A stretch of DNA of 64,000 nucleotides from assembly GCA_006384855.1 (NCBI GenBank), contig VCJN01001562.1:114501-178500 (forward strand), read 5' to 3'. Numbering within the stretch: the stretch's first letter is position 1; each line of letters starts with the position of its first letter. Position numbers and translations under genes: made by a program. This stretch comes from Tetraselmis striata (taxonomy: Eukaryota; Chlorophyta; Chlorodendrophyceae; Chlorodendrales; Chlorodendraceae). Positions 22,799-34,422 of the stretch are shown one piece after another. The notes beneath the pieces were generated by a model. That model was not told the origin of the DNA. It saw only the letters and a program-made list of their open reading frames with translations, and ran no database searches.

Positions 22799-23690
22799 TT
22801 ACCCCGCGCGCCCTTCGCGCTCGTAGCGCCCGTCTCGTACGAAACGTACACGCTCGAATGTTTGTCGTTGCGAACCAGTTTTAACGCGCAAAGTTACAAT
22901 CGACGGGCGCAATGATGAAATTGTACGGGAGGCGGGGTGTTGGATCGTGATGTGCATGTATGCGGATGGTTGAGCCGCACTCGGCGTTGGCTGTAAGAAG
23001 CACCGCACCGAGGAAGGTCTGAATGAAGTCTGTAGGGTAGGGGGTTCCGGTCGGGACACGGGGCGCTCATTCCCATGTTGAGTTGCTAGGGTCCGCCGTG
23101 CGGCGGCAACCGAATGATGACCTCGCATGGCGCCAGCATCTCCGACGTAAGGCACCCCACGCTAGCGCTCGTGCTCACCTTGGCGTCCACGCCCCCGACC
23201 GCCACCGCGCCCGCGTCCACGCCCGTGGACGGCGCGAGCGTCGCCGCCACACGAGCAGTAGCGATGGCCTTGGCGATATACTTGCGACGGTCGCCTCGAA
23301 GATCCGACGCTCGTAGTCGCGCATCATGTCCCCAAAAACCGCAGAGCCCAAATGCTCCGTTGCGGGATGGAAGTGATGAGCCCGTAGCACATCCAACACC
23401 CCATGCACACGCTTGATCTCTTTAAGCCTTTGCAGGAAGACTAGACGAATAAAGCGAAACGCCTTGTCGATGGCCCCGGCGTGGCTCCGAGCGCGCGGGG
23501 TAGGGGGGTGAAGTCTTGAATATTATTTAGCAGCTGGAACGTATAGGGTAGCGGTAGCATCTCGTCGAGAGCCACGAAGAGAGCAGCTGTGTGAGCCCCA
23601 AAACACGTCATCCAAATGTACTCCTCCTGAGCCGGTAGACGACGGCCATCCTGCTTGAGGTAATTGTTCGTTAGGTCGGTACGCAAAGGA
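22799..23690 (-). CDS. Unrecognised gene, minus strand, spliced or decayed
   Basis: Coding-like minus-strand blocks start near 23690 (NNYLKQDGRRLPAQEEYIWM, ALFVALDEMLPLPYTFQLLN), shift frame near 23485, continue with VFLQRLKEIKRVHGVLDVLR and HPATEHLGSAVFGDMMRDYE, shift again near 23275, and reach a good donor AAG|GTGAGC near 23181. An acceptor-like CTTCTTACAG near 22992 precedes a further block. I recognise no domain. Two frameshifts in about 500 bp suggest a decayed mobile-element gene rather than a host gene. Confidence 0.3.
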
Positions 23691-24612
23691 AAAACCCAAT
23701 GTAAGCTTTAGGCGAGAAGCTTTAGCATAGGCAAGGACCGAGACATGTTTGCAACAAAGGAATTGTTATAGTGTACCAGGGCGCACACGGCTTTGTACAA
23801 CTATCGGCTTGGCAGCCGGTTGCATGTAGGCATTTAGGTTCATGTATGCAATCTAGGCTTGTTGTCGTTGGGAAGTCATCGGGGCGTAACGGCCGACAAG
23901 GGCATGGCGCGTGGCAAGAACACGGCATATATGTGTGGACGGATGAGCAGCTTGGTTGCATGTAATTGTGGTAGTATAAGAAAGTGGGTGGTACGAGTAT
24001 GACTGTATTGGTGTGCATGTATAGGTATGCATGCAGGGTTATATATGGTGATAACCCTAACCCAACACCCAAGCACTTGGCTGACCGGCCGAACATCCTC
24101 GTAACCATGCTCTGCTGTGCAGTAGCTCTGGCACTGCGAGGTAGACGTCCTCGTCACTCTCGGATCACTACGCCGCTCCGGGCTGGCTTTAGCAAGTCGG
24201 GGTGCACTGCGGCTCCCCCGCTGCATGTCAGATGTCCCGCGACGCGTTGCGGCCATGTTTCAGAGCCAATCATGTGCTCCGTCTCTATCGACAACACGAC
24301 CGTCCACAATAAGCCCACAATTGGGCCAACGACGATGAGAGCTCGAGCAGCAATGTAGACTGAGCATGCATGTTCTTTGAAACGACTCGAGCGTCGGCTC
24401 GGCGACGGGGCCTTCTCCATTTCGCATGGTGACGCACGGACATATACATATGAGAATTACACACACTACGGTTGGTGAGCCGGGTGTGGACGGTCTTGAA
24501 ACGACATGGGACGACCTTGCCCGCAACATGTTACGGGACATATAATCGTTGTGTGTAACGCTTGGAAACTAGAAGATGGGAGGCCGCACTGTTGCGCCTG
24601 CTTATATGTCTA

Positions 24613-24724
24613 CTGGTGATGCACACGAACGGGTGCAGCGACGGGTGAACTAGCAACCCGTACCACTTAGCAACACATGTAGCATGAAAAGCGGTTAGGA
24701 AAGGAGGAAACCCCATAAACTAGA
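24613..24724. repeat. Dispersed repeat, copy 2 (pairs with 17.05 kb)
   Basis: Diverged second copy of 17054-17167, ending in the same CCATAAACTAG. The complement contains an open stretch (GFPPFLTAFHATCVAKWYGL) that is broken in the other copy. Confidence 0.65.
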
Positions 24725-25693
24725 CAGTTTAGATCCGAGCAAGGATTTGGCCTTCAGAGAGTTGCACGCTATCCACTACTCTCATATTGGACCCTATGCG
24801 GGGTTGTGCCGCCGGGCCGTAAGACAGCTGGATGGTTGTGCAGCATCCGTGACGAAGCGGGAGTAAAGTTGCAAGAAATTTCAACTTAATTTTCAAATAG
24901 CGGTGGATTTGTTGGTCGCTGCTGGCCTTTTGCAATTCACATGTCGAGTAGTGCATCAACACGAGCATTGTACAATAAGTACACGAGTATACGAATTCAC
25001 GAGTAGAATTGTTCTGCAATGAGTAGTCGATGTAAATTTTAAATCCAGCAGCAGTCAAATTGCAGTTACATCCGCCAGCAGACAAGTGAAGGGAAATAGT
25101 TTATGGTCGCCATGTGGCTGTGCTACGGTGCATCACCCATCATCGCCCAGTCGCCACTTACACGACAGCCAGACAATAGTGACGATAGCGACTATGACTG
25201 GTACCTGGTAGCGACTAGCGACTGTCGTCTACTTTCGTGGGGCGGCAGATGGCACACCGGTGACACCGGTCAATGGTGACATCGGTGACACCGCCACATC
25301 CCGGCTACCTGTAGACTGTAGTTCCTAGTTTATTGCTTCTGGTACCTGCAAGAACAAACCAAGCTACTAATTAAACTGATTTCAAGGCTGTTTCACGGAT
25401 AGACACCACGGACGGGGAACAGCAGCGCAAGGCAAGGGCAGGATAAGTATTACGATGAGTAAGGGTTAGTCATTGCCGAGATGCGAGTAGCAAGTCCGGT
25501 CTGGCCAAGCCCTTAAGTACCAATTCGTCTCATGGAACGGGTCGTCTCACCCGGCGCCCGTGCGGCCGCCAGCAGCAAGTCTCGCCGACATCAGATCTCA
25601 CCAGCCCTCGCGCTTCGACTCTTACCAGTACCCTTTTTCACCACCACGAAAATCGCCCCAGCTGCAGCGCCGTACGGGACAGGAAACGCCATA
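24725..25693. other. No gene; short repeats
   Basis: TAGCGACTA-type motifs cluster at 25183-25225 together with GGTACC words, and GGTGACACCGG words repeat at about 25257-25295. The last part is the 5' flank of the gene at 25694. Confidence 0.45.
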
Positions 25694-26675
25694 ATGCCTA
25701 AGTCTAACAATGAGAAGAAAAGGGAGGCCGAGGCCGCCGGCAAAAAGCCGAAACTGACAAAGCAGGCGGAGAACGCGGGCAAGAGCGCCACGCAGAAAAA
25801 GGTGATCATGATACTGCTTAGACACGCCACTGCCCTCCCGCTCGCCTTGTTGTAGCTAGGACTCGTCAAATTCACGCTATTTGCACTCGTAGTCGCTGCT
25901 CAGCCTCAGCAGGCACAGCCTGCTTGCAACCCTTGCGATCTCCTTGCTGGGTTGGCGGCGCCGCGGCCTCTACAGTCTTCCGGCGGCCCGGGTGTTGTGC
26001 ACTTCTCTTCATTTATATCCAGATAAATATCTACTGTATCTACTACCGGTACTGTGTACATACCCGTAGAAGCAGTGTAGAATATATCACTCAAAAACAT
26101 TCGCCCAGGTACGTCATATAACCTTTTCACATATTATCGAATCGCTGCGTCTCGACAGCAGATGAGCACTGCTGAGGTGTTTGGCCTGGGTGTATTCTCT
26201 CGCGTCTGGCACATCTCGCTCATGGGCCTTGCCGATCTGGGTCAGAGGCGACGGGGGCGCGTGACCGGGGGGAAGGGGGGGGGGGGGCGGGGGGGGGGGG
26301 GGGGGGGGGGGGGGATCGCGCAGTGGCGCTGGGAAAATCCCTTCCAAGGTTGGCCTCGCGTATTATTTCAGAGTCCAGTCTCCGCTGAAGAGCGGATGTA
26401 TCTTAGGAGGTGGCGCTCATGGGGGCGACTCAGAGCTAAGATTGAGAGTTTTTTGCATTTTAATGTTTTTTCATGGGTAATCCCAAGTTCGCGCGAAACG
26501 ATGTCAACCCATGTCAGGCCTTTGCAGAGCCATCTTGGTAATGACACTATCTTAACTGGCAGATCGGCGACTGACGTGCACGTGGGGGGGACTGTGTTAC
26601 CGGCCATGCCCCATTCAGGCCGAGCAGCAGGCCAAGAAGGCAGCCAAGAACGAGAAGAAGGGGCTCACTAAATAA
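25694..26675 (+). CDS. Small lysine-rich protein, unknown
   Basis: Exon 25694-25801 (36 codons) and exon 26619-26675 (19 codons including TAA) join in phase 0 across a GTGATC...TTCAG intron that contains a long G-homopolymer (26276-26314). The product is 54 residues, mostly Lys, Ala, Glu, Gln and Asn (MPKSNNEKKREAEAAGKK; AEQQAKKAAKNEKKGLTK), predicted as a charged helix with no membrane segment. Such proteins are often nucleolar or RNA-associated, but I cannot name a family. A middle exon in the 817-bp intron is possible. The same frame is open upstream to an ATG at 25532, which would add a basic presequence; I prefer the shorter start. Confidence 0.55.
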
Positions 26676-27450
26676 ACACCAGACTGTTCATGACTCGTGC
26701 TGTGCCGCCAGCGCACCAATCCGGCTCATGGCGGCGGCGTTAGCGACGTGTTGCTAGCTAGGGTGCTCTCATGTGGTAGAGGGTTAATCTACCATCGCAC
26801 CATCTGCTGTTGGTAAATCGATCCACATTAGCACGGCTCCACGGATGTGACAGCTGGGCGGCATGCAAGGAAGCCGGTCAGGAAATCACGTGATTTCATG
26901 TGCTGGTATACCATTAGCGGACCCATCATGATGTAACATTGCTTGGGCACCTTGATGGCTGGGCAAACTGCCGCGTGCCCGTGCTGCTCTAACTAGCTCG
27001 AGAGGGCTCCTAATTGAGGAGCATATATAAACATTACCCATGTTAGCCAGGCAGGTTTGCTGCACTGACGTTTCGCAGTTCACTGCAGTTGGGTGCAGTC
27101 TACAACGATTCGTTGACCGTAGTCAGATATAAAATGCAAGGCTGTATCGATCATGTTGCTAAATTGCACCCTCTGCGCTGCCTGCGTGCCTACTACATGT
27201 ATGAAACATAATCTAAATATTAAAGAAATTGCAGCTGTCGGCGCTTTTGCCTCCTGTTGCCTGTTGCCATCCTGCCGCTGCGGTAGGCTACCGACACAAA
27301 GCTGCAGCCGCGCTGCCGACTACTATGAGGGATGGTTGATGTCCGCGCTCCTACTGCCAACCGCGGGCTGATGCTGGCGCAAAGCGCGGTCTGTGGCATG
27401 CGACGGCTACATTTCCTGATTTCACTTCTCACACACAGGCGGCGCCGAGC
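26676..27450. other. No gene seen
   Basis: Intergenic. A tRNA-like string at 26753-26824 has A-box-like and B-box-like words but does not fold as a tRNA. Confidence 0.4.
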
Positions 27451-27710
27451 TGCAAAAGCAAAAGTAACGTTTGCCCCGGGTTATCGGCCAAAGCCACCCC
27501 AGCACTCGACCTCTTGCGCCAACTGCAGTCGTAGGTCTGGCATAGCCCGTAGACCATTGCCTGATTCGAACTCCAACGGGCTTACGCATCAACCAGGTAG
27601 CTCCGGGACAGCCCAGTCGATATTGCCCTCAGTGGGGGGGGGGGGGGGGCAGAAACGAACCGGGCACCTCTCATACAAGAAACATGCGCTTTACCGAGCG
27701 GAGAGACAAC
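27451..27710 (-). mobile_element. tRNA-headed SINE, copy 1 (minus orientation)
   Basis: On the minus strand it starts with a tRNA-like head (CTCCGCTCGGTAAAGCGC, then a B-box-like GGTTCGTTTC near 27658). It continues through a body shared with two other copies (GGCAATATCG, GGTCTACGGGCTATGCCAG, GACCTACGACTGCAGTTGGC) and ends in an ACTTTTGCTTTTGC tail. A C-homopolymer on the minus strand (27634-27650) sits between head and body. Length (~260 bp) equals the well-bounded copy at 31971. Confidence 0.7.
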
Positions 27711-29056
27711 GAGGCATGCTGCAGCTATTGAACGCTACTCGATAGCTGACGAAGTTTCAGCTCACGGCGCCAGCTCTGCGCGGCATATGACTGCTGTTAC
27801 TACCTGATTCGGAGTTTGGAGTTTCGAATATAGGAGTATGTTTGTAGTAAGCGCCGCTCAAGGCTGCTTCTTCCACCGGCACCGCGATGTTGCTTTACGC
27901 TGCTGGCCCGAGTACCAAGAGTTAATATTCCATGATTTTCAATACTCTTTGCTCACGTGAGTGCATCGCTACACATGCTTTGTTTGCAGTTATTTGAGCT
28001 GCTGCCACAATAAGATACTTCTCGCAGCATTGCAATGCTTCATTAAGTATCTGTCTTGCATGCCCAGTACTTGCTGGCTGTTGGCAATAGCTTGCGCACC
28101 TCAGCGGCATGCCACTACCAGGGCAGCAGTATAACCACAGTCTTGAGCAGTGTATCGCAGAGCCGAATAGGACAGCCGCCCCGGTATGCCTGTACCATTA
28201 AATGGCCCCATGAGCACATCTGCTAGATCATTCACCATCTTGAATGCCAAATAAATCTGCATGCGCATGTACTGGTGCGATGTGATGATACTTTGTCCGA
28301 TAGTCCGATACCTATACCGGTATGCAGATTTCAAAGCGGCCCAAGTATAGCAGCGACTAGCTTTTGCATATCGCAGTGTAAAATATATATACTTTCTCTG
28401 CATACGGCCTAACTAGGAACTACTCGTGCTGAATTACAGTACACCTCCTCGTAGCTGTAATCCTTAATCCGGCTTTTCTTTTGTATTTGCCGCCGTTGGC
28501 CCCCATGATGTGGCCGAAATTTGATACGATACCGGATGCGATGGACAATGCATTGATGCCGAAGTTCTGCGCATGCGACCGCCCAGATGAGTAGAAATTC
28601 GGGCCCTGCTGCTCAGCAAGTCCGGAGCCCGCCGAATGAATATAATATAGCATAATTCGCTTTTAAAATGTAAAATTGCTCTGAGATGTATTTTTTACTT
28701 ATGACGGCGGTACGATGATGCAATCTGTAGGGACCTGTGTAATAGTCGCTATAGAGCATCAGGGATACAGTACTAATAGATATGCTACAGATACACTATT
28801 TTTAGATATTGCATACACGTACACTACGGCCACTCGCTACAGGACACGGCCCAGCCACCCGCCCGGCCTACTGCTCGCGGCTAAGTTTTGCGCGACGATA
28901 TGACGATCTGCAACGGATACCCTGTATTAACAGTTCCGCTGCTCGGAGACTTATCTGCTCCGGGCCAGCGCGGCCCACGTTGTCATCGACCAGCAGAGGC
29001 ACGCAAAATAGCGACGAGAAACTCACGAGCTGGCCTTCGTCGCCAGTGCTAATAGC
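27711..29056. other. No gene seen
   Basis: AT-rich intergenic stretch with no supported reading frame. One TAGTCGCTA motif lies near 28743. Confidence 0.4.
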
Positions 29057-29582
29057 ATGCTGGGGCACCGGTCCAGGCGGGGCGGCGGGCGGGGCGCGGC
29101 GCCTGAGAAGAAAAAGCGTGCATGGCAGCTGGAGCTTGAACGGGGCTCTGAGTCGCCGCCGCCCGCAGAGAGGCGCAGCTCCAGCGCCGCCGATGTCGAC
29201 AACGAGCGTCCGCCGAAGCAAGGGGAGACCGGAGGTGACGAGCCTCGCGACGGAGGCGACGTACCTTCACCGCGGTATGCTGCGTGCTGATCACACCGAG
29301 TGCGCAGCGTTCGGCCGAAAGCTGGCCCCCACTATCAGGTAGAAGGGGCTTGCTCCAGCCGCTGACGTGTGCATTCGTCCCGCGATAGAGGAGACCGCGA
29401 TGCAGATCGTTCGGCGCGCGACGTGTTTGGAGGCGCTGCTGGTGCACAGGTGGGGCAGCTGCGCTGCTGCATTTACCGTTCGTTGTTTCTGGCTATGCAT
29501 GCCACCTCTCAGCTCCCCCCCCCCCCCCCCCCCCCCCCCCTCCTCCCACTGGGCATGCTCATGATTCTTGCCGTGAACGCAG

Positions 29583-31521
29583 ACCGCTGAACCTGGGGAG
29601 CGCTGCATTGTTTTCCTGGACATAGCCATTGGTGGTCGCGGAGGGCAGCCGGGAGAGGCGACTGGACGGGTGAGCGGTCCTTTGATGATGTATGGTATAC
29701 AAGCCCGCATGATATACATCCAGTTACTAGCGGAACTACGGAGCAGTCGTGGTGTCCCACATGAGGGCAGACCGTCGCCATGGGGTCCCAACCATTATGA
29801 ATTGCAAGGTTCTTTTCTGCCAGGCATACACATGGACTTTTTCTGCCCCATCCCGAGGTCAAATAAACACGCTGACGCCATCTGTCTTGCGAGCAGATAG
29901 AGATTGAGCTTTTCATGCAGGACTGCCCGCGGACAGCAGAGAACTTCCGCCAGCTTTGCCTTGGCAGCGCGGGACTGGGGGCAAAGACCGTATGCGGCCC
30001 TTCCCATCACAATGCGAACGGAGATCCCGCACTGTGGCGCCGCTATCCCAACAGCGCCCCCTGAGCTCACACGCTGCATGTGCGATGGGCAGGGATTGCC
30101 GCTGACGTACGTGGACTGCCCTCTCCACCGCATTATCCCCGGCTTTATGGCCCAAGGCAAGCATCTCCTCGACTGCGTCCTTGGCCATTTTCTCCAGGAT
30201 GCATGCAAGGAAAATGAGACAGCCTCCATTTGCTATGCCCGATCGATTCGGGTATTTGGTGTTTGGAAGCGGGACAGTATGCGATCCCATGGGGAAGTCC
30301 TCTCAGCTCCGCTACCTGGGCCCTATGGTCAGGTGGGGACTTCCAGCGCGGAGACGGCACAGGTGGCGAGAGCATATACGGTGGTGACTTCGCCGACGAG
30401 AATCTGGCCGCGCACCGGCACACCACGCGCGGCATGCTGTCCATGGCCAACAGCGGGCGCCACACCAACGGCAGCCAGGTGACAATCATGCCGGCCGCTG
30501 CCGCTCACCACCGCCCAGCTGTGGCGGCAACGACCCCCCTTCTTGTCTGACAACCGCAACGTCTCATGCCCCGGCAGTTTTTCCTCACCTTTGCGCGCAC
30601 GCCGCATCTGGACGGCAAGCACTGCGTCTTTGGCCGTGTCGTAGGAGGCTTCCCCACTCTGGACGCCATCGAGGTGCGCATGCTGAGCCAGCCTTGGGCT
30701 TGGTCGCTATCCACGGCGCCCTGCGCTCTGCCGCCTGACCCACCGTAACCTGGTGGCACCCTGCCATGTTTATGTGCGGCAGGCGGTGGGCTCCAAGAGC
30801 GGAGACCCCAAGAAGCAGGTGCCCATTCCCGCCATCCCTGCCTCCGGCGCACCCTCTACCGAGGCGGTTAGTTGTCACTGTTTTGGCAAGCATCAAATCA
30901 ACGACCCCCTATCGTTCTCATTCAGAACAAAACACCAAAATAAAGCGATTCACATCTGAAATAATAAACATGTATACACATACTGTGACATGTGCCTGAG
31001 TTAGCGGGTAGAAAAAGCATAAAGTATTTTGCGGTAATTATTTCGTTTCACGTTCGTGGAGTATTCTTACATATATCCAGATAAGTGTAGTAGTAGGGGC
31101 CCGAAGTGTGGTTGCGGTACTTGCACACATGCACACATATGGATGTAACCATACATGTGATGACCAGGGCAGGTTGATATTTCGCTGCTTTCTTTTGTAG
31201 TCCGTGCAGCCCTTTAGTTGCAATTTCCATCACTATTCCATATACATCTGTCTCCTGCTCTGTTGTTCTCCTGTTCTCATGCGCTGGAAATGGAGGCTAC
31301 GCTGCGTCCGTGCGACTGCTCGCAGTTTTACAACAGCGGCACAGTTTTGTTTTGGGAACAGTTCAGATGCCATCATTGCCGCCGTGCAGGTCGTCATCAC
31401 AGGCTGTGGCGAGGTGGCAGATGAGAGAGGTGGCCGGCGTGACCGGGGAGGCAGCAGGGAAGGGCGCGGCCGGTCACGTTCCCGCAGCCCCCGCAGACGC
31501 GACGAGAGGCGGCACCGCTAG
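29583..31521 (+). CDS. Cyclophilin-type peptidyl-prolyl isomerase with RS tail
   Basis: Seven exons join in phase: 29583-29669, 29897-29989, 30093-30156, 30333-30478, 30578-30673, 30783-30866 and 31390-31521, giving 233 residues from the first placed exon. The order matches a cyclophilin: [43 protein letters not shown] (with the catalytic Arg and the F-M-x-Q set), [38 protein letters not shown] and VVITGCGEV. The cyclosporin-contact Trp is His (PHLDG), as in SR-cyclophilins. The tail [17 protein letters not shown] is an RS domain, so a role at spliceosomes or with RNA polymerase II is likely. The intron after 30156 uses a GC donor (AG|GCAAGC). The start codon lies upstream: an in-frame stop at 29574 shows another 5' exon, perhaps within 29057-29340 (charged, Arg/Glu-rich). 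Confidence 0.88.
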
Positions 31522-31956
31522 CGAGGCAGCCAAGCCGGCGACAGACGCGCTGCGTATGGAATGTATGAGTGCGAATACTCTGGGCTGACTGCATGTATGA
31601 AGCAGCTCGCTACCTGTGACGCTGGCGTCTGTTATCGCTGCAACTCGTGGTGTTATATGAGAAGTTTCGTCGGCTTACGCGGGAAGAAAATTAGTCGGCC
31701 TGTGATAGTGAGCAGGGATCGCCTGTAATATGACATACAGCCGTAACCACGTCGTCCTCGCGCGCTGAGGTACTGGTACCTCTAACCATCCCTTTGCGAC
31801 TATCTCAGGCGGCTCTGCGCCGCGGCCCGCGGTTAGTGGTGTTGTGGTGTCTTTGGTCGGGGTGTGTTGAGGCGTAACACTCAGAAGACGACTCCGTCCG
31901 GGCCCGGCTCATCTGATGCTTACGATTTTCCAGTACGGGTACCATTGCTACACTAC

Positions 31957-31970
31957 TACTACGTTCATAT
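31957..31970. repeat. SINE target-site duplication, left
   Basis: TACTACGTTCATAT, repeated exactly at 32232-32245. Confidence 0.85.
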
Positions 31971-32231
31971 CCCTACTAGGTACATCCCTTGTCCGCTCGG
32001 TAGAGCGGTCGTCTCGTGTGCGAGAAGTACCGGGTTCGATTCCTGGCCGATGTATTTCGGCAATATCGGCCCGGCGTGTCCCGGGTTTACTCGGTTGATG
32101 CATTAGCCCTTCGGGGTTCGAATGAGGCAATGGTCTATGGGCTATGCCAGACCTACGACTGCAGTTGGCGCACGAGGTCAAGTGCTGGGGCGGCTTCGGC
32201 CGATGTCCCGGGGCGAACTTTACTTTACTTT
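31971..32231 (+). mobile_element. tRNA-headed SINE, copy 2, with target duplication
   Basis: A 261-bp insertion lies between two perfect 14-bp direct repeats (31957-31970, 32232-32245). Near the 5' end it has an A-box-like word TCGGTAGAGCGG (31997-32008) and a B box GGTTCGATTCC (32033-32043), the internal pol III promoter of a tRNA. The head then passes into a body with no tRNA character (GAGGCAATGGTCTATGGGC, GACCTACGACTGCAGTTGGC) and a 3' tail of ACTTTACTTTT. It encodes no protein and must use a LINE partner that I do not see in this window. The A-to-B spacing (~24 nt) is shorter than in a functional tRNA. Two more copies lie at 27451 and 63330, both inverted. Confidence 0.88.
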
Positions 32232-32245
32232 TACTACGTTCATAT
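32232..32245. repeat. SINE target-site duplication, right
   Basis: TACTACGTTCATAT, identical to 31957-31970. Confidence 0.85.
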
Positions 32246-32922
32246 ATATCGTCCGGCTTCACCCTAATATATTAAGGATTACCGCCCTGATCTCATTATT
32301 ACTCGCGCTAAAGGATTTTTACATGTTTTCTCCGAGCGCCTGCCCGCGCGCTGGCGCATTATTAAAACTCTAAAAACTCTACAATATATCAAAACTCTCG
32401 TCGACGACGAATGATGTAGGCTTTTTCCTTCTTCAGTTGTCGCTACTTTCCGTGCATTCTCTTTACCAAAAAGATTACGACGAATGATTCGACGAGTAGC
32501 GACTACGTAAACCCGCGTCATCGTAGCGACGATATCGACGCTATATAGTAGCGGCACGATTAAACGTGAAACGCCCCCATATTCGGATATCCCGTGTCTA
32601 TGCCGGAACGATACCGAGTCAGCCGACTGCCGGAGTGCGCGCTGCCGCCGCCGCCGGGTGATGATGAGTCACCGACTGCTAGCGTCAGGTGGGGTACCTT
32701 TTTGGCCCCCGAATCGACGCACCACGGTGCGGTCACGCGCGGCGGCGGCGGGCTCCGACACCTTGCGCCGAACCTATATAGAACGCCGACATCTCGGCGG
32801 CGCCGCCACTACTCCACATCTCAAACAAAACAGCACAGCCGCACACTCGCCCGTCCCGTCCACCCACGAAGCAACCCTCGTCCAGCCCTTTGGCCACCTT
32901 TCGCCTCGCGGCGCCGTTCACC

Positions 32923-34422
32923 ATGGGGAAGAACAAGGCCGAGATGCCCGACAAGAAGAAGTCAAAGAAGGCCAAGAAGGAGCCGGAGCCAGAGCCGGAG
33001 CCGGAGAGCGAGGAGAGCGAGGAGGAGAGCAGCGAGGAGGAGGCGGAGGTGTGCCATGCATGCGCTTGTGTCTATCGTTCTTGTCCTGCCGTGCTTGCCC
33101 CGCTCGCGACCTGCCTGGCAGCGCCCCACCCCGACGTCCGATGACGTAACATCGTCTCGGCGCGCCGCCGTCGACGGGCCGCCCCGTTGGCCGATATTCG
33201 CAAGCTCGGCGGAACCCTAAAGTGCCCTCCTCGCTCTGCCGTTTGTGTCGCACCTCTCGCTCCGTAGGTTGCTGCCGCCGCCGCCGAGTCCGGCTCCGAC
33301 GAGGAATCCGGCTCCGATGAGGAGGCTGGCGACGAGAAGGAAGGTGACGATGATGACGAGGAGGAGGAGGAGGAGGAGGAGGACGAGGAGGATGGGCTGA
33401 AGGTCCACAAGAAGGAGGCTCCCAAGGAGCCCGAGGCGGAGATGATCACCTGCCGCGACTGCGAGAACGAGTTCGAGTTCTCCGTTGAGGAGCAGGACTT
33501 CTACAAGTCCAAGGGCTTCGACAACAAGCCTATCCGCTGCGGAGAGTGCCGCGCCGCCAAGAAGGGTGAGAGCACACCATGCCGCCACCTCCCTTACCCC
33601 CCCAAACCCACCCACTCCTCCCATCCTTCCCCAACTCTCTCGTACACTCAATCATCCAATCCGCGGTCGATGCGGAACCGTCCCTATTCTGCTCATCGAG
33701 CCACCTCGCCCTCTCGCCATTCTCCTTGGCACCTAGGCCACCGCACTCTGCATGGTTGTGCTGCTTCTCTCCGCACCAACATGCGCACCTTCTCGCCCCC
33801 TTTGGGCCCGATGCCTTAGCTGCTCTTGCACAGTGGGCGCGACGCCTACATGCTGTGCTCCTTCTCATGTCGTCTTTGATTGCCCGGCCAGTGTGTTCTG
33901 TGCAACCCTGCCATCCCTCAGCATGGCCCCTCATGCCCCCTCATAGCCCACCAAGGGTGTGTCCGCTCCGCTGGTGGTTGGGCCCCTTATCTGACCCCAC
34001 GGTGCCCCTCCCTGCCCCCTTTGTACGCAGCCCGCTTCAACGAAGGCACCGGCGGCGCCAGCGGTGGCGGCCAGGGCGTCTGCTACGCCTTCCAGAAGGG
34101 CGAGTGCACCCGCGGCGCCGGCTGCCGCTTCTCCCATGAGGGCGGCGGCGGTGGCGGCCGTGGGGGCGGTCGCGGCCGTGGCGGCCGCGGCGGCTCCGAC
34201 GGCGGCCGCGGCCGTGGCGGCGGCGGCGGCACCTGCTACGCCTTCCAGAAGGGCGAGTGCACCCGTGGCTCCAGCTGCCGCTTCTCCCACGAGGGCGGCG
34301 GCGGTGGCGGCGGCGGCCGCGGCGGTGGCCGTGGCGGCGGCGGTGGCGGCGGTGTGTGCTACGCCTTCCAGAAGGGCGAGTGCACCCGTGGCGCCGGCTG
34401 CCGCTTTGCCCACGAGTCCTAG
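32923..34422 (+). CDS. Zinc-ribbon plus triple CCCH zinc-finger RGG protein
   Basis: Three exons (32923-33048, 33268-33565, 34031-34422) join in phase and give 271 residues. The start has a strong context (CACCATGGGG). Residues 1-100 are a Lys-rich start followed by long acidic Glu/Asp runs. Residues 103-141 form a probable zinc-ribbon of the zf-trcl type: TCRDCENEFEF, FYKSKGF and RCGECRAAKK, with Cys at 104, 107, 133 and 136. Three nearly identical CCCH fingers (C-x7-C-x5-C-x3-H; CYAFQKGECTRGAGCRFSH) follow at about 159, 210 and 251, separated by Gly/Arg (RGG) linkers. CCCH and RGG modules bind RNA or single-stranded nucleic acid; the acidic part may contact histones or basic proteins. The precise role is unknown. 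Confidence 0.88.

Noticed and set aside
26753..26824. 72-nt tRNA-like string with GTGCT/AGCAC ends
   Set aside because: Anticodon and T arms do not fold and the B box is interrupted.
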